Shown: positions 1 through 5,174 of the stretch, piece after piece
How the letters are laid out: each line of letters begins with the position of its first letter
Numbering within the stretch: the first letter of the stretch is position 1
DNA from: DASZMJ01 sp035551935
GTDB taxonomy: Bacteria; Planctomycetota; Planctomycetia; Isosphaerales; Isosphaeraceae
Assembly (NCBI GenBank): GCA_035551935.1
Contig: DASZMJ010000400.1
Span: 1-5,174 of the forward strand
Reading direction: 5' to 3'
DNA length: 5,174 nt
Position numbers and translations under genes: made by a program
The notes under the pieces: model-generated
Told to the model about the DNA's origin: nothing
The model's input: only the letters and a program-made list of their open reading frames with translations
Database searches by the model: none

Positions 1-1
1 G

Positions 2-148
2 GAGGACTTCGGCCTGCTGCGGAGGCTGGCGTTGTGTCTGCTGAAGAAGGAGCGCTCGACGAAGCGGAGCATCAAGGGGAAGCGGTTGAGAGCCTCGTGG
101 GACGAGGGGTATCTCCAGCGGGTGTTGTGCGGAAATGCCGAGAATTAG
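2..148 (+). CDS. ISAs1-family transposase, C-terminal fragment (5' end outside window)
   Basis: The frame is open from base 2 to a TAG at 146-148 and gives 48 residues beginning EDFGLLRRLALCLLKKE and ending QRVLCGNAEN. The order of an LRR-x-AL-x-LLKxE segment, a basic KGKRLRA stretch and a W-D-E-x-YL-x-x-VL ending is what I recognise as the C-terminus of ISAs1-family DDE transposases, which cut and join the ends of their own element. The acidic catalytic residues lie upstream of the window, so activity cannot be judged. Nothing in the visible part is broken. The gene reads toward the truncated leftward gene, and the two stop codons overlap on opposite strands. There is almost no spacing between the stop codon and the terminal repeat, which suits a compact insertion sequence. 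Confidence 0.85.
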   Translation, partial: EDFGLLRRLALCLLKKERSTKRSIKGKRLRASWDEGYLQRVLCGNAEN

Positions 149-579
149 GTGCGTTTGCCCTGCTTCCATCCCCAACTCCGGCGCCGGAAGTCGTCGGAAG
201 TCGCGCGGCTTTTCTCGGCCGCCCGCGACCAGACCTCGGCCTGGGCGGACCAGGTGGGCTCGCGCGGGGTATCCCAGGGATAGGGGCCCGTGCGGAGCAT
301 CGTGGCCTCCTCGCCGGCCTCGTCCCACGGGACACGACGGGCGGCCCACTTCGAGCAGAGGGCGGCTCGCCCCTCGTACGTCTCGGCTTCGAGGGCGGCG
401 AGGTCCGCGAGTAGCGAATCGGTACTCTGGGTGAGCCCGTCGTTGCGCTCCGCGGTCGAGATCGAACAAGTTGGGATCAAGAAGACGACCAGCACTGCGA
501 GCACGGCGCCCTCGAGCGCGTAGCGACGGCCCCGCAGCCGCCAGGCTTCGGCGATCTCGGACCAGAAGAGCTGCCACAT
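145..579 (-). pseudogene. Membrane-anchored protein of unknown function, 3' end removed by IS insertion
   Basis: The ATG at 577-579 opens a 144-residue frame, of which residues 1-139 are host sequence. Residues 140-144 (QGKRT) and the TAA stop at 145-147 come from the IS end. The N-terminus (MWQLFWSEIAEAWRLRGRRY) is amphipathic and basic. It is followed by one hydrophobic segment at about residues 22-39, so the basic end should face the cytoplasm. The rest is soluble and charged, with a helical stretch at about 50-80 and a Trp-rich stretch near 105-138. The layout could be the first membrane helix and external domain of an ABC-2-type permease, but I do not recognise the family. It lies 48 bases downstream of argS on the same strand and may be co-transcribed with it. 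No clear Shine-Dalgarno site precedes the ATG. The product is probably non-functional. Confidence 0.65.
149..162 (+). repeat. Putative right terminal inverted repeat of the ISAs1-like element
   Basis: The sequence GTGCGTTTGCCCTG follows directly after the transposase stop. Read inward from the edge it is CAGGGCAAACGCAC. It sits where the interrupted host gene loses its own sequence. The matching left repeat is outside the window, so the exact length is uncertain; it may extend inward over the stop codon. Confidence 0.6.
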
Positions 580-627
580 GATCCGACTCGGGACGGCACC
601 ACGAGGCGACGTGACCGGTCGATCGTA

Positions 628-2349
628 TCACATCCGCTCGACGACGCCGATGCCGAGCAGGTCCAGGCCGTAGCGGAGCGTGCGGGCGGTGAGGTCGCAG
701 AGGGCGAGGCGGCTGTCGCGACGCTCGGCGGACTCGGCCTTGAGGACGGGGCATTCCTCGTAGAAGGTGCTCAAGCGGTTGGCGAGATCGAATAAATAAT
801 CGCACAGAATATTCGGCTTCAACTCGTCCGCGGCGAGGTCGAGCACCTCGGACAATCGGAGCAGTTGCAGGCCGAGGGCTCGCTCGGCGGGGTGGGTGAG
901 GAAGATGGGAGGAGACTGGGAGCGGAGTGCCTCGGGGTCGATCTCGCCCTTGCGGAAGATGTTGCGCGCGCGGGCGTAGGCGTACTGGAGATAGGCGGCG
1001 GTGTTGCCTTCCCAGGAGATCATGCGGTCCCAGTCGAAGACGTAGTCGCTCTGGCGATTCTGCGAGAGGTCCGCGTACTTGATCGCGCCGAGGCCGACGA
1101 CCTCGGCGGCACGTTGCTTCTCGTCGTCGCTCAGGAGATCCCCGCTCTTCTCCTGGACGATCACCAGGGCACGCGCCACGGCCTCGTCGAGGAGCGATTC
1201 GAGGCCGACGGTGTCGCCGGCGCGCGTCTTGAAGGGGCGGCGGTCCCTGCCCATGATCGTGCCGAAGGCGACGTGGCGGTATTCGATGTTGCCGAAGCCC
1301 CAGCGCCGGGCGACGTCGAAGAGGAGCTTGAAGTGGTCCCCCTGGCGGTGATCGACGACGTAGAGGATCAGGTCGGGGTGCCAGAGTTCCCAACGATACT
1401 TGATGGTCGCTAGATCGGTCGTCGCGTAGTTGAAGGCGCCGTCGCTCTTGCGGACCATGAACGGCGTCGGCGAGCCATCGACGAAGACGACCGTCGCCCC
1501 CTCGCTCGGCACGGCCAGGCCCTTCGCCTCCAGATCGGCGACGACCTCAGCGAGCATCGGGTCATAGAAGCTCTCGCCGAGCTGGACGTCGAAGCGGACG
1601 CCGAGGCGGTCGTAGACTGCGTCGAGGGCCTTCAGGCAGAAGGGCATGAAGCGTTCCCAGAGCGCGCGGTTCTCGGGATCGCTGGTGTGGAGTTTGGCCG
1701 TCTCGGCGCGGGCGGCCTCCTCGACGCCCGGCTCCTTGGCCGCGATCCGATCGTTGACCAGGCGATAGAGCCGCGCCAGCTCGCGGACCGGGTCGGCCTC
1801 GAAGGCGGCCTCGTCGCGGTGGTGCTTCCAGCCCCAGAGGATCATGCCGAACTGCGAGCCCCAGTCGCCCAGGTGGTTGTCGCGCGTCACGCGATGCCCG
1901 AGGCCCTCCAGGATGCGCGCCAGCGCATCACCGATGACCGTCGAGCGGAGGTGGCCGACGTGCATCGGCTTCGCGACGTTGGGGGACGAGAAGTCGATCA
2001 CGATCGGCCGGACGCGATCGGCGGCCTCGACGCCGAGGCGGTCGTCAATCAATAGGCTCCCGAGCGCGCGCGCGATCCAACCGTCCTTGAGGCGGACGTT
2101 CAGGAAGCCCGGGCCGGCGACCTCGGGAGCGTCGGCCATGGTGCCCAAGTCCACAGCGTTGGCGACTTCCCGGGCGAGTTCGCGCTTGTCGCGCTTCAGG
2201 GCCGCACCGAGGGCCATGCAGCCGTTGGCCTGGTAGTCGCCGAACTTCGGATCGGTGCTCGGCCGGACGGCACGGGCGAACTCGGCCGCGTCGCCGCCCT
2301 CGGGCGTGGCGGCGGCGAAGGAGCGGCGGAGCTGGCGGAGGAGGTTCAT
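628..2349 (-). CDS. argS: Arginyl-tRNA synthetase (ArgRS)
   Basis: This 573-residue class I aminoacyl-tRNA synthetase charges tRNA-Arg with arginine using ATP in the cytoplasm. E. coli ArgRS has a very similar length (577), so the gene looks complete. Residues about 1-90 form the N-terminal additional domain that contacts the tRNA D-loop. The Rossmann catalytic core spans about 115-440, with the HIGH signature as HVGH at 130-133 (context SSPNVAKPMHVGHLRST). The second signature region is FKTRAGDTV at 373-381, the E. coli-like form without a canonical KMSKS lysine. From about 453 to the end (AAYLQYAYARARNIFRK to GIGVVERM) lies the helical DALR anticodon-binding domain. The ATG at 2347-2349 fits the domain start. 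rsfS lies 39 bases upstream on the same strand. The leader is pyrimidine-rich with no Shine-Dalgarno site. Confidence 0.97.
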   Translation of the reverse strand: MNLLRQLRRSFAAATPEGGDAAEFARAVRPSTDPKFGDYQANGCMALGAALKRDKRELAREVANAVDLGTMADAPEVAGPGFLNVRLKDGWIARALGSLLIDDRLGVEAADRVRPIVIDFSSPNVAKPMHVGHLRSTVIGDALARILEGLGHRVTRDNHLGDWGSQFGMILWGWKHHRDEAAFEADPVRELARLYRLVNDRIAAKEPGVEEAARAETAKLHTSDPENRALWERFMPFCLKALDAVYDRLGVRFDVQLGESFYDPMLAEVVADLEAKGLAVPSEGATVVFVDGSPTPFMVRKSDGAFNYATTDLATIKYRWELWHPDLILYVVDHRQGDHFKLLFDVARRWGFGNIEYRHVAFGTIMGRDRRPFKTRAGDTVGLESLLDEAVARALVIVQEKSGDLLSDDEKQRAAEVVGLGAIKYADLSQNRQSDYVFDWDRMISWEGNTAAYLQYAYARARNIFRKGEIDPEALRSQSPPIFLTHPAERALGLQLLRLSEVLDLAADELKPNILCDYLFDLANRLSTFYEECPVLKAESAERRDSRLALCDLTARTLRYGLDLLGIGVVERM

Positions 2350-2388
2350 GGCGGAGGACGAAAGGCCAAGAGGACAGAGGGCAGAAGG

Positions 2389-2961
2389 TCAGCCGGCGTC
2401 GGCGGGACGGTCGCGGAAGGAGAGCTGGGGGGCGTCGCCCCAGATCTCTTCGAGGGCGTAGTAGGTGCGGACGTCCTCGGAGAAAACGTGGACGACGAAG
2501 TCTGCGTAGTCCAGGAGGACCCAGCGCCCTTCCTCGGCCCCCTCGATGCCGAGCTTGCGCTCGCCGAGCTTCTTCATCTCGGCGTCGATCTCGAAGGCGA
2601 TGGAGCTCGCCTGCCGGCGGGTGCCGGCTGTGGCGATGACGAAGAAGTCGACGAGGGCCGTCGCGCCGCGGAGGTCGAGCAGGAGGACGTCGCGGGCGCG
2701 GTTGTCCTCGGCGATCCGGGCGCAGAGCCGGGCGTGATCGAGGGCCGAGTCGACCCGGGTCGGCGCCCGGCGCGCGACGGCGGTCGTCGGCACGACGTCC
2801 TGCGCGTCGAGCACGCCGCGACGGCGACGGCCCGCGGCCTTCGGCTGGGGCTGGGCCGGGGCGTCGTCGGGCGCGGGGCTGGGGCTCGGGTTCGAGCTCT
2901 CGATCTCAGGGGCGAGCTCGGCGGGGATGGGTATCGGCGTCGGCGGGTCGGGTCGGGGCAT
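2389..2961 (-). CDS. rsfS: Ribosomal silencing factor RsfS (Iojap/RsfA family)
   Basis: RsfS binds protein uL14 (L14) of the large ribosomal subunit and blocks joining of the small subunit, lowering translation when nutrients are scarce. With the chosen start the protein has 190 residues. The Iojap domain covers about 73-183 and shows DVLLLDLRG, the conserved VDFFVIATAGTRRQ (about 104-117), and WVLLDYADFVVHVFS followed by RTYYALEEIWGDAP (about 147-178). Family members are usually about 105-130 residues; the excess is an N-terminal extension rich in Pro, Ala and Asp/Glu, with a basic patch GRRRRG at 44-49. The start is uncertain. ATG 2959-2961 is chosen because coding character is clear from there, but in-frame ATGs at 3016-3018 and 3040-3042 would give 209 or 217 residues. 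None has a good Shine-Dalgarno site. It is probably the first gene of a leftward unit with argS. Confidence 0.93.
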   Translation of the reverse strand: MPRPDPPTPIPIPAELAPEIESSNPSPSPAPDDAPAQPQPKAAGRRRRGVLDAQDVVPTTAVARRAPTRVDSALDHARLCARIAEDNRARDVLLLDLRGATALVDFFVIATAGTRRQASSIAFEIDAEMKKLGERKLGIEGAEEGRWVLLDYADFVVHVFSEDVRTYYALEEIWGDAPQLSFRDRPADAG

Positions 2962-3268
2962 CGCGTCGTCTCGGAGTCGGCCGCGGGTGAGTGAGGGAGG
3001 GACACTCGGCCTGGCCATCAGGTTCGGCGCCACACCCCCCATTTTACCCGTCCGAGGGGCCGATGCCTACGTCCCAAGACCTTTCCGGAAAAAAGCGCCG
3101 AAATACCGCGGAATCCGGGAATACTTTCTGCGGTTTTTTTCGAGGTTAAAGGGTGAGAGTCGCGGGCGAAGAGGCGACGGGCTCTCTCGGCGGGTCCGGC
3201 CGACGTTGGCCGTGCCCCCGATGCCTAACGTAGGCCGCGGACGACGAGCGTCCGCCCCGGACACCCCG
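2962..3268. other. Divergent intergenic region between rsfS and the rightward genes
   Basis: About 300 bases separate the preferred rsfS start (leftward) from the preferred start of the small rightward gene. The central part, roughly 3041-3150, is clearly richer in A+T than its surroundings and has A- and T-tracts, as expected where promoters for both directions would lie. I could not assign a convincing -35/-10 pair on either strand. The region holds a hairpin with a T-tract (3106-3140) and a 10-base palindrome, TTTCCGGAAA, at 3082-3091. Its left and right edges could instead be coding if the longer rsfS start (3042) or the longer start of the small gene (3221) is used. Confidence 0.6.
3106..3140 (+). 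terminator. Hairpin followed by a T-tract: terminator-like or leader attenuator
   Basis: Arm CCGCGGAA (3106-3113) pairs with TTCTGCGG (3126-3133). This makes an 8-bp stem with one G-U pair and a 12-base loop, followed directly by seven T (3134-3140). The form is that of an intrinsic terminator for rightward transcription. No rightward gene lies upstream, so it would act on an antisense or small RNA, or on the leader of the rightward genes. The moderate stem and large loop make it uncertain. Confidence 0.4.
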
Positions 3269-3529
3269 ATGCGCTCCCTGTGGAATTCCTGGCTGGACCG
3301 GCGCGATGACCGCCGCGCCCGACGTCGCCGCCAGGTGCTGGGCCGTCGGCGCTGGCTGGTGAGCTGGCGCCCCCGGCGCGATGGCTGGTGGGTCGCCCGG
3401 GTCTCTTGTCCCAGCGACCCCGAGACGATCGAGCGCGCGGGCGCCTCGCGGATCGAGGCGATCGACCACGCCGAGCGAGCCCTGGCCGCCCGACTGGCCG
3501 CGCCTCCGATCGACGACGACCCGACCTGA
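3269..3529 (+). CDS. Small Arg/Trp-rich protein of unknown function, possibly HicB-like fold
   Basis: From ATG 3269-3271 the product has 86 residues. It begins MRSLWNSWLDRRDD, continues with a very basic stretch (RRARRRRQVLGRRR) and then a more regular half. That half holds two likely strands, WLVSWRPRRDGWWVARVS, and a helix, SRIEAIDHAERALAARL, with a loop between. The two-strand-plus-helix order with a GWWVA-type second strand resembles the short HicB/UPF0150 antitoxin-like domain, but this is pattern inference only. No HicA-like partner and no DNA-binding tail is visible. Codon third positions are mostly G or C in this frame, which supports a real gene. In-frame starts at ATG 3221 (102 residues) and GTG 3212 are possible; no start has a good Shine-Dalgarno site. 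The 360-residue gene begins 73 bases downstream on the same strand, so co-transcription is plausible. Confidence 0.65.
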   Translation: MRSLWNSWLDRRDDRRARRRRQVLGRRRWLVSWRPRRDGWWVARVSCPSDPETIERAGASRIEAIDHAERALAARLAAPPIDDDPT

Positions 3530-3586
3530 ATCTGTCCGCACAATTCGAGTCCCAAAACCCGTTTCCTGTGCACCCTGATCCCCCTT

Positions 3587-3590
3587 GAGG
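3587..3590 (+). promoter_or_regulatory. Probable Shine-Dalgarno GAGG for the 360-residue gene
   Basis: GAGG ends 12 bases before ATG 3603-3605, a somewhat long spacing. It is the clearest purine-rich site before any start in this window. It overlaps an in-frame TTG at 3585 and favours the ATG over that TTG as the start. Confidence 0.45.
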
Positions 3591-3602
3591 TCCGACATCG
3601 AC

Positions 3603-4685
3603 ATGGCTCTCAACCCCCTCCGTGACGCCTTGCGACAGGCCGGCGCCGGCGCCTTCGGCGAGGCCACCCCGTTCCGGGCCGAGGCCGACGACGCCCTGAT
3701 CGGCTTCCGCGCCCTCCGCGATGGCTTCGAGCGGCAGGTCCGCCGCGGCGACCTGACCCCCAAGGTCGCCCGCGAGCGCGCCGCCGAGGCCGCCGGCAAG
3801 CTCGGCGAGGCCCTCCGCCGCCAGGCCGACGGCTACAGCCCCGCCCCGCGCGCCTTCCTCGACCGCCTGGTCGAGGCCTCCAACGCCCGCGCCCGGGCCC
3901 GCGAGGGGCTCTCCCTCGAAGGGCTCCAGCGCGAGACCAACCGCCTGCTGCGGCGGTCGCTCATCGAGCAGCAGCTCGTCGGCCGCGCCCACGAGTTCGA
4001 GGGCCGCGCCTTCGTCCGGCCGATGATCGGCGGGCCCCCCGCGCCGACGCTCGACAGCCTGCTCGACTTCCACGAGACCGCCGTCCACGCCGGCGACGAG
4101 GCGGCCCAGGAATGGGGCCGCCGCCAGCTCGAAGGCTACCGCAACCGCGTCCTCAACGCCGACGACCACCGCAAGATCGACCGCGCCTGCGACCGCCCCG
4201 AGGCCGTCAACCCGCGGACCGTCGTCGGCTACGTCGAGGCGATCCGCGGCCGGGGCGCCGAGGAGCTCGAGGCGTTCGTCGGCCAGGCCCTCGCGGCCGG
4301 CGACGCCAGCGCCTGCGCCGCGGCGTTCGTCCTGGCTCGCGAGGCCCCCGAAGGCCCCCGAGCCCGCTTGGTGCGGTCGGTCCTGGAGGGCCTCGGCTCC
4401 TTCCCCGACGCCGCCATCGAATCCCTCCGCGCCTGGGAGGCCGACGCCCGCCGCTCCGAGTCCGAGGCGGCGCGGGCCCAGGCCGACTTCGCCGCCGCGC
4501 TGGCCGAGGCCGAGGCCCGATTCCCCGGCCTCGACGCCCCGACCGACGCCGAGCTCGCCCGACGCGCCCGCGAGCACGCCCGGCCCGTCGCCCGCCTCGA
4601 CCAGGGCGAGCCGATCGGCCTGGCCCTCGACCGCCGCGGCCTCGACCCCGACGAACTCCGACCCGCCCCGACCGCCGGCCATTGA
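3603..4685 (+). CDS. Uncharacterised Ala/Arg/Glu-rich helical protein (360 residues)
   Basis: I do not recognise a family. The product starts MALNPLRDALRQAGAG and ends LRPAPTAGH, with the stop TGA at 4683-4685. It has no signal peptide and no membrane segment, so it should be cytoplasmic. It is dominated by helix-forming residues. Long charged helices run at about 23-75 and 83-135, a linker rich in Gly and Pro (IGGPPAP) sits near 142-148, more helices follow at 150-265, and a coiled-coil-like Ala/Glu/Arg stretch lies at about 272-306. The C-terminal 50 residues are less regular. Two Cys (196, 238) do not form a metal motif. Third codon positions are nearly all C or G, so the frame is real despite long antisense open frames. 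ATG 3603 is chosen for its upstream GAGG; TTG 3585 would add six residues. A strong inverted repeat begins 15 bases after the stop. Confidence 0.8.
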   Translation: MALNPLRDALRQAGAGAFGEATPFRAEADDALIGFRALRDGFERQVRRGDLTPKVARERAAEAAGKLGEALRRQADGYSPAPRAFLDRLVEASNARARAREGLSLEGLQRETNRLLRRSLIEQQLVGRAHEFEGRAFVRPMIGGPPAPTLDSLLDFHETAVHAGDEAAQEWGRRQLEGYRNRVLNADDHRKIDRACDRPEAVNPRTVVGYVEAIRGRGAEELEAFVGQALAAGDASACAAAFVLAREAPEGPRARLVRSVLEGLGSFPDAAIESLRAWEADARRSESEAARAQADFAAALAEAEARFPGLDAPTDAELARRAREHARPVARLDQGEPIGLALDRRGLDPDELRPAPTAGH

Positions 4686-4700
4686 GGTCGCCAGCGGGCC

Positions 4701-4734
4701 GAGTGCCACGGGTCGACCCCGACCCGTGGCACTC
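4701..4734. repeat. Perfect 15-bp inverted repeat with 4-base loop
   Basis: GAGTGCCACGGGTCG (4701-4715) is followed by the loop ACCC and by its exact reverse complement CGACCCGTGGCACTC (4720-4734). It lies 15 bases after the stop of the 360-residue gene and about 20 bases before the first possible start of the next gene. No T-tract follows on either strand, so a classical intrinsic terminator is doubtful. It could be a T-less terminator, an mRNA-stabilising hairpin, or one copy of a dispersed palindromic repeat family. The last cannot be judged from a single copy. Confidence 0.85.
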
Positions 4735-4828
4735 CGACGACGTCCGTTGCGAGATGGTGAATTCAAGTTTCAAACTCTTCATTCCAAATCATCCGGTGAT
4801 CGAACGCCTTTCCGAAATGGTCCGACCC
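4735..4828 (+). promoter_or_regulatory. A+T-rich leader of the partial right-hand gene
   Basis: The stretch is markedly richer in A+T than the rest of the right half and precedes the winged-helix gene. It holds a short inverted repeat AGTTT-C-AAACT (4766-4776), which could be an operator for the gene's own product. A TTGCGA at 4747-4752 could be a -35 element, but no good -10 stands at the proper distance. It could instead encode the first 25 residues of a longer protein starting at 4754. Confidence 0.3.
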
Positions 4829-5174
4829 ATGGAATATCGTGATCTTCCCGAAGCGTGGCGACAGGTCCTCGGCGCGGTCCTGGGCGGGGCGGTGGCCTGG
4901 CAGGCACCCGAGGAGGTGGCCGAGGCCCTGAACTGGGGCGTCGAGGCGACGACCGACCACCTGGCGGCGCTCGACGCGGCCGGCTGGCTGGAGGTCTGGG
5001 AGCGCCCCGCGGGCCCGGCAGTGACGCTCTCGGCGTTGGGGGCGGCGCGGCTGGGCGTGCACCTGGTCGAGGTCGGCCCCGACCAGCGCCCATGCTGGTC
5101 GCCGATCGGCGAGCCCGAGCCGCCGGCCCCGCGGGCCCGGGGCGTCTGCCGCGACGCCCGCGCGGCCCTGCTCG
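4829..5174 (+). CDS. Probable winged-helix DNA-binding protein, N-terminal part (runs off the window)
   Basis: The frame is open from ATG 4754 to the right edge; no stop is reached. From ATG 4829 there are 115 residues beginning MEYRDLPEAWRQVLGAV. Residues about 27-85 fit a winged helix-turn-helix: helix PEEVAEALN, a second helix EATTDHLAALDAAGWL, then a two-strand wing EVWERP and AVTLSALGAARLGVHLVEV, as in MarR/ArsR-type domains. A Pro-rich linker (GEPEPPAPRA) follows at about 94-103, and the gene continues, so this may be the DNA-binding front of a larger protein. Starts at ATG 4817 (4 residues longer) or ATG 4754 (25 residues longer) are possible. The stretch before 4829 is A+T-rich and has poor third-position G/C, so the shorter form is preferred. 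No start has a clear Shine-Dalgarno site. The specific function is unknown. Confidence 0.65.
   Translation, partial: MEYRDLPEAWRQVLGAVLGGAVAWQAPEEVAEALNWGVEATTDHLAALDAAGWLEVWERPAGPAVTLSALGAARLGVHLVEVGPDQRPCWSPIGEPEPPAPRARGVCRDARAALL

Larger units (their letters stand above)
1..162 (+). mobile_element. Right end of an ISAs1-family insertion sequence (partial)
   Basis: The segment carries the C-terminal tail of an ISAs1-type transposase, followed at once by a 14-base sequence (149-162) that looks like the right terminal inverted repeat. The host reading frame on the other strand is ordinary coding sequence up to base 163 and changes to IS-derived codons at exactly this boundary, which supports 162 as the outer edge. 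The left end and most of the element lie outside the window, so target duplication and full length cannot be judged. ISAs1-family elements normally have a single DDE transposase gene and short terminal repeats. The family call is from the protein tail; the boundary is inferred. Confidence 0.75.

Noticed and set aside
34..414. Open frame on the + strand crossing the IS boundary (126 residues)
   Set aside because: It runs in a different frame from the recognisable transposase tail, crosses the IS edge, and its product is low-complexity Gly/Pro/Arg-rich.
865..1413. Open frame on the + strand inside argS (182 residues)
   Set aside because: It lies wholly inside the intact, well-recognised argS gene on the opposite strand, and its product resembles a typical antisense translation rich in Val, Glu, Gly and Asp.
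2488..2994. Open frame on the + strand opposite rsfS (168 residues)
   Set aside because: It is antisense to the clear Iojap domain and has a Gly/Val/Asp/Arg-rich shadow composition.
3082..3091. Palindrome TTTCCGGAAA in the divergent region
   Set aside because: Ten bases is too short for a firm operator call and no second copy is seen nearby.
3155..3186. Imperfect hairpin (GAGAGTCGC with GCGAC...TCTC)
   Set aside because: The stem needs a 4-base bulge and is not followed by a T-tract. Such pairings are common by chance in G+C-rich DNA.
3585..3602. TTG start adding six residues to the 360-residue protein
   Set aside because: The TTG overlaps the GAGG that best serves as ribosome binding site for ATG 3603, and ATG is the more common start.
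3225..4766. Very long open frame on the - strand opposite the 360-residue gene (513 residues, Gly/Ala-rich)
   Set aside because: It is the antisense shadow of a high-GC gene. The + strand frame has third positions almost all C/G and a sensible protein composition, while the - strand product is a low-complexity Gly/Ala/Val/Leu string across the same span.
4763..5093. Two open frames on the - strand near the right end
   Set aside because: Both are antisense to a + strand frame that stays open to the window edge and gives a plausible winged-helix protein. The - strand products are Arg/Pro-rich and featureless.
1..5174. tRNA or rRNA genes, CRISPR arrays, tandem repeats
   Set aside because: Reading both strands showed no cloverleaf-like segment, no regularly spaced repeats and no ribosomal RNA sequence.

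Overview
The window is very G+C-rich, with strong G/C preference at third codon positions. It looks like chromosomal DNA of a high-GC bacterium, most plausibly a planctomycete of the Isosphaeraceae/Gemmatales type. That guess rests on style: weak or absent Shine-Dalgarno sites, Arg/Ala/Pro-rich proteins, and an ISAs1-like element beside unrecognised genes. No marker in the window proves the lineage.

Left part (1-3042). A leftward cluster runs rsfS (ribosomal silencing factor), then argS (arginyl-tRNA synthetase), then a third gene for a membrane-anchored protein of unknown function. The third gene is cut off after codon 139 by the right end of an ISAs1-family insertion sequence. Only the last 48 codons of its transposase and its terminal repeat lie in the window. 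rsfS and argS look intact and belong to translation and ribosome housekeeping.

Middle (2962-3268). A divergent intergenic region separates the leftward housekeeping cluster from rightward genes. It is less G+C-rich than its surroundings and holds a hairpin followed by seven T residues, oriented rightward like an intrinsic terminator or a leader attenuator.

Right part (3221-5174). Three rightward genes have no confident family assignment. The first encodes a small Arg/Trp-rich protein whose C-terminal half has the strand-strand-helix pattern of HicB-like proteins. The second encodes a 360-residue, helical, Ala/Arg/Glu-rich soluble protein. The third encodes a probable winged-helix protein and runs off the right edge. 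A perfect 15-bp inverted repeat with a 4-base loop (4701-4734) separates the last two genes and may be a terminator or a dispersed palindromic repeat.

Only the left part makes functional sense as a group. The right part is the uncharacterised portion, and nothing in the window proves a new system there.
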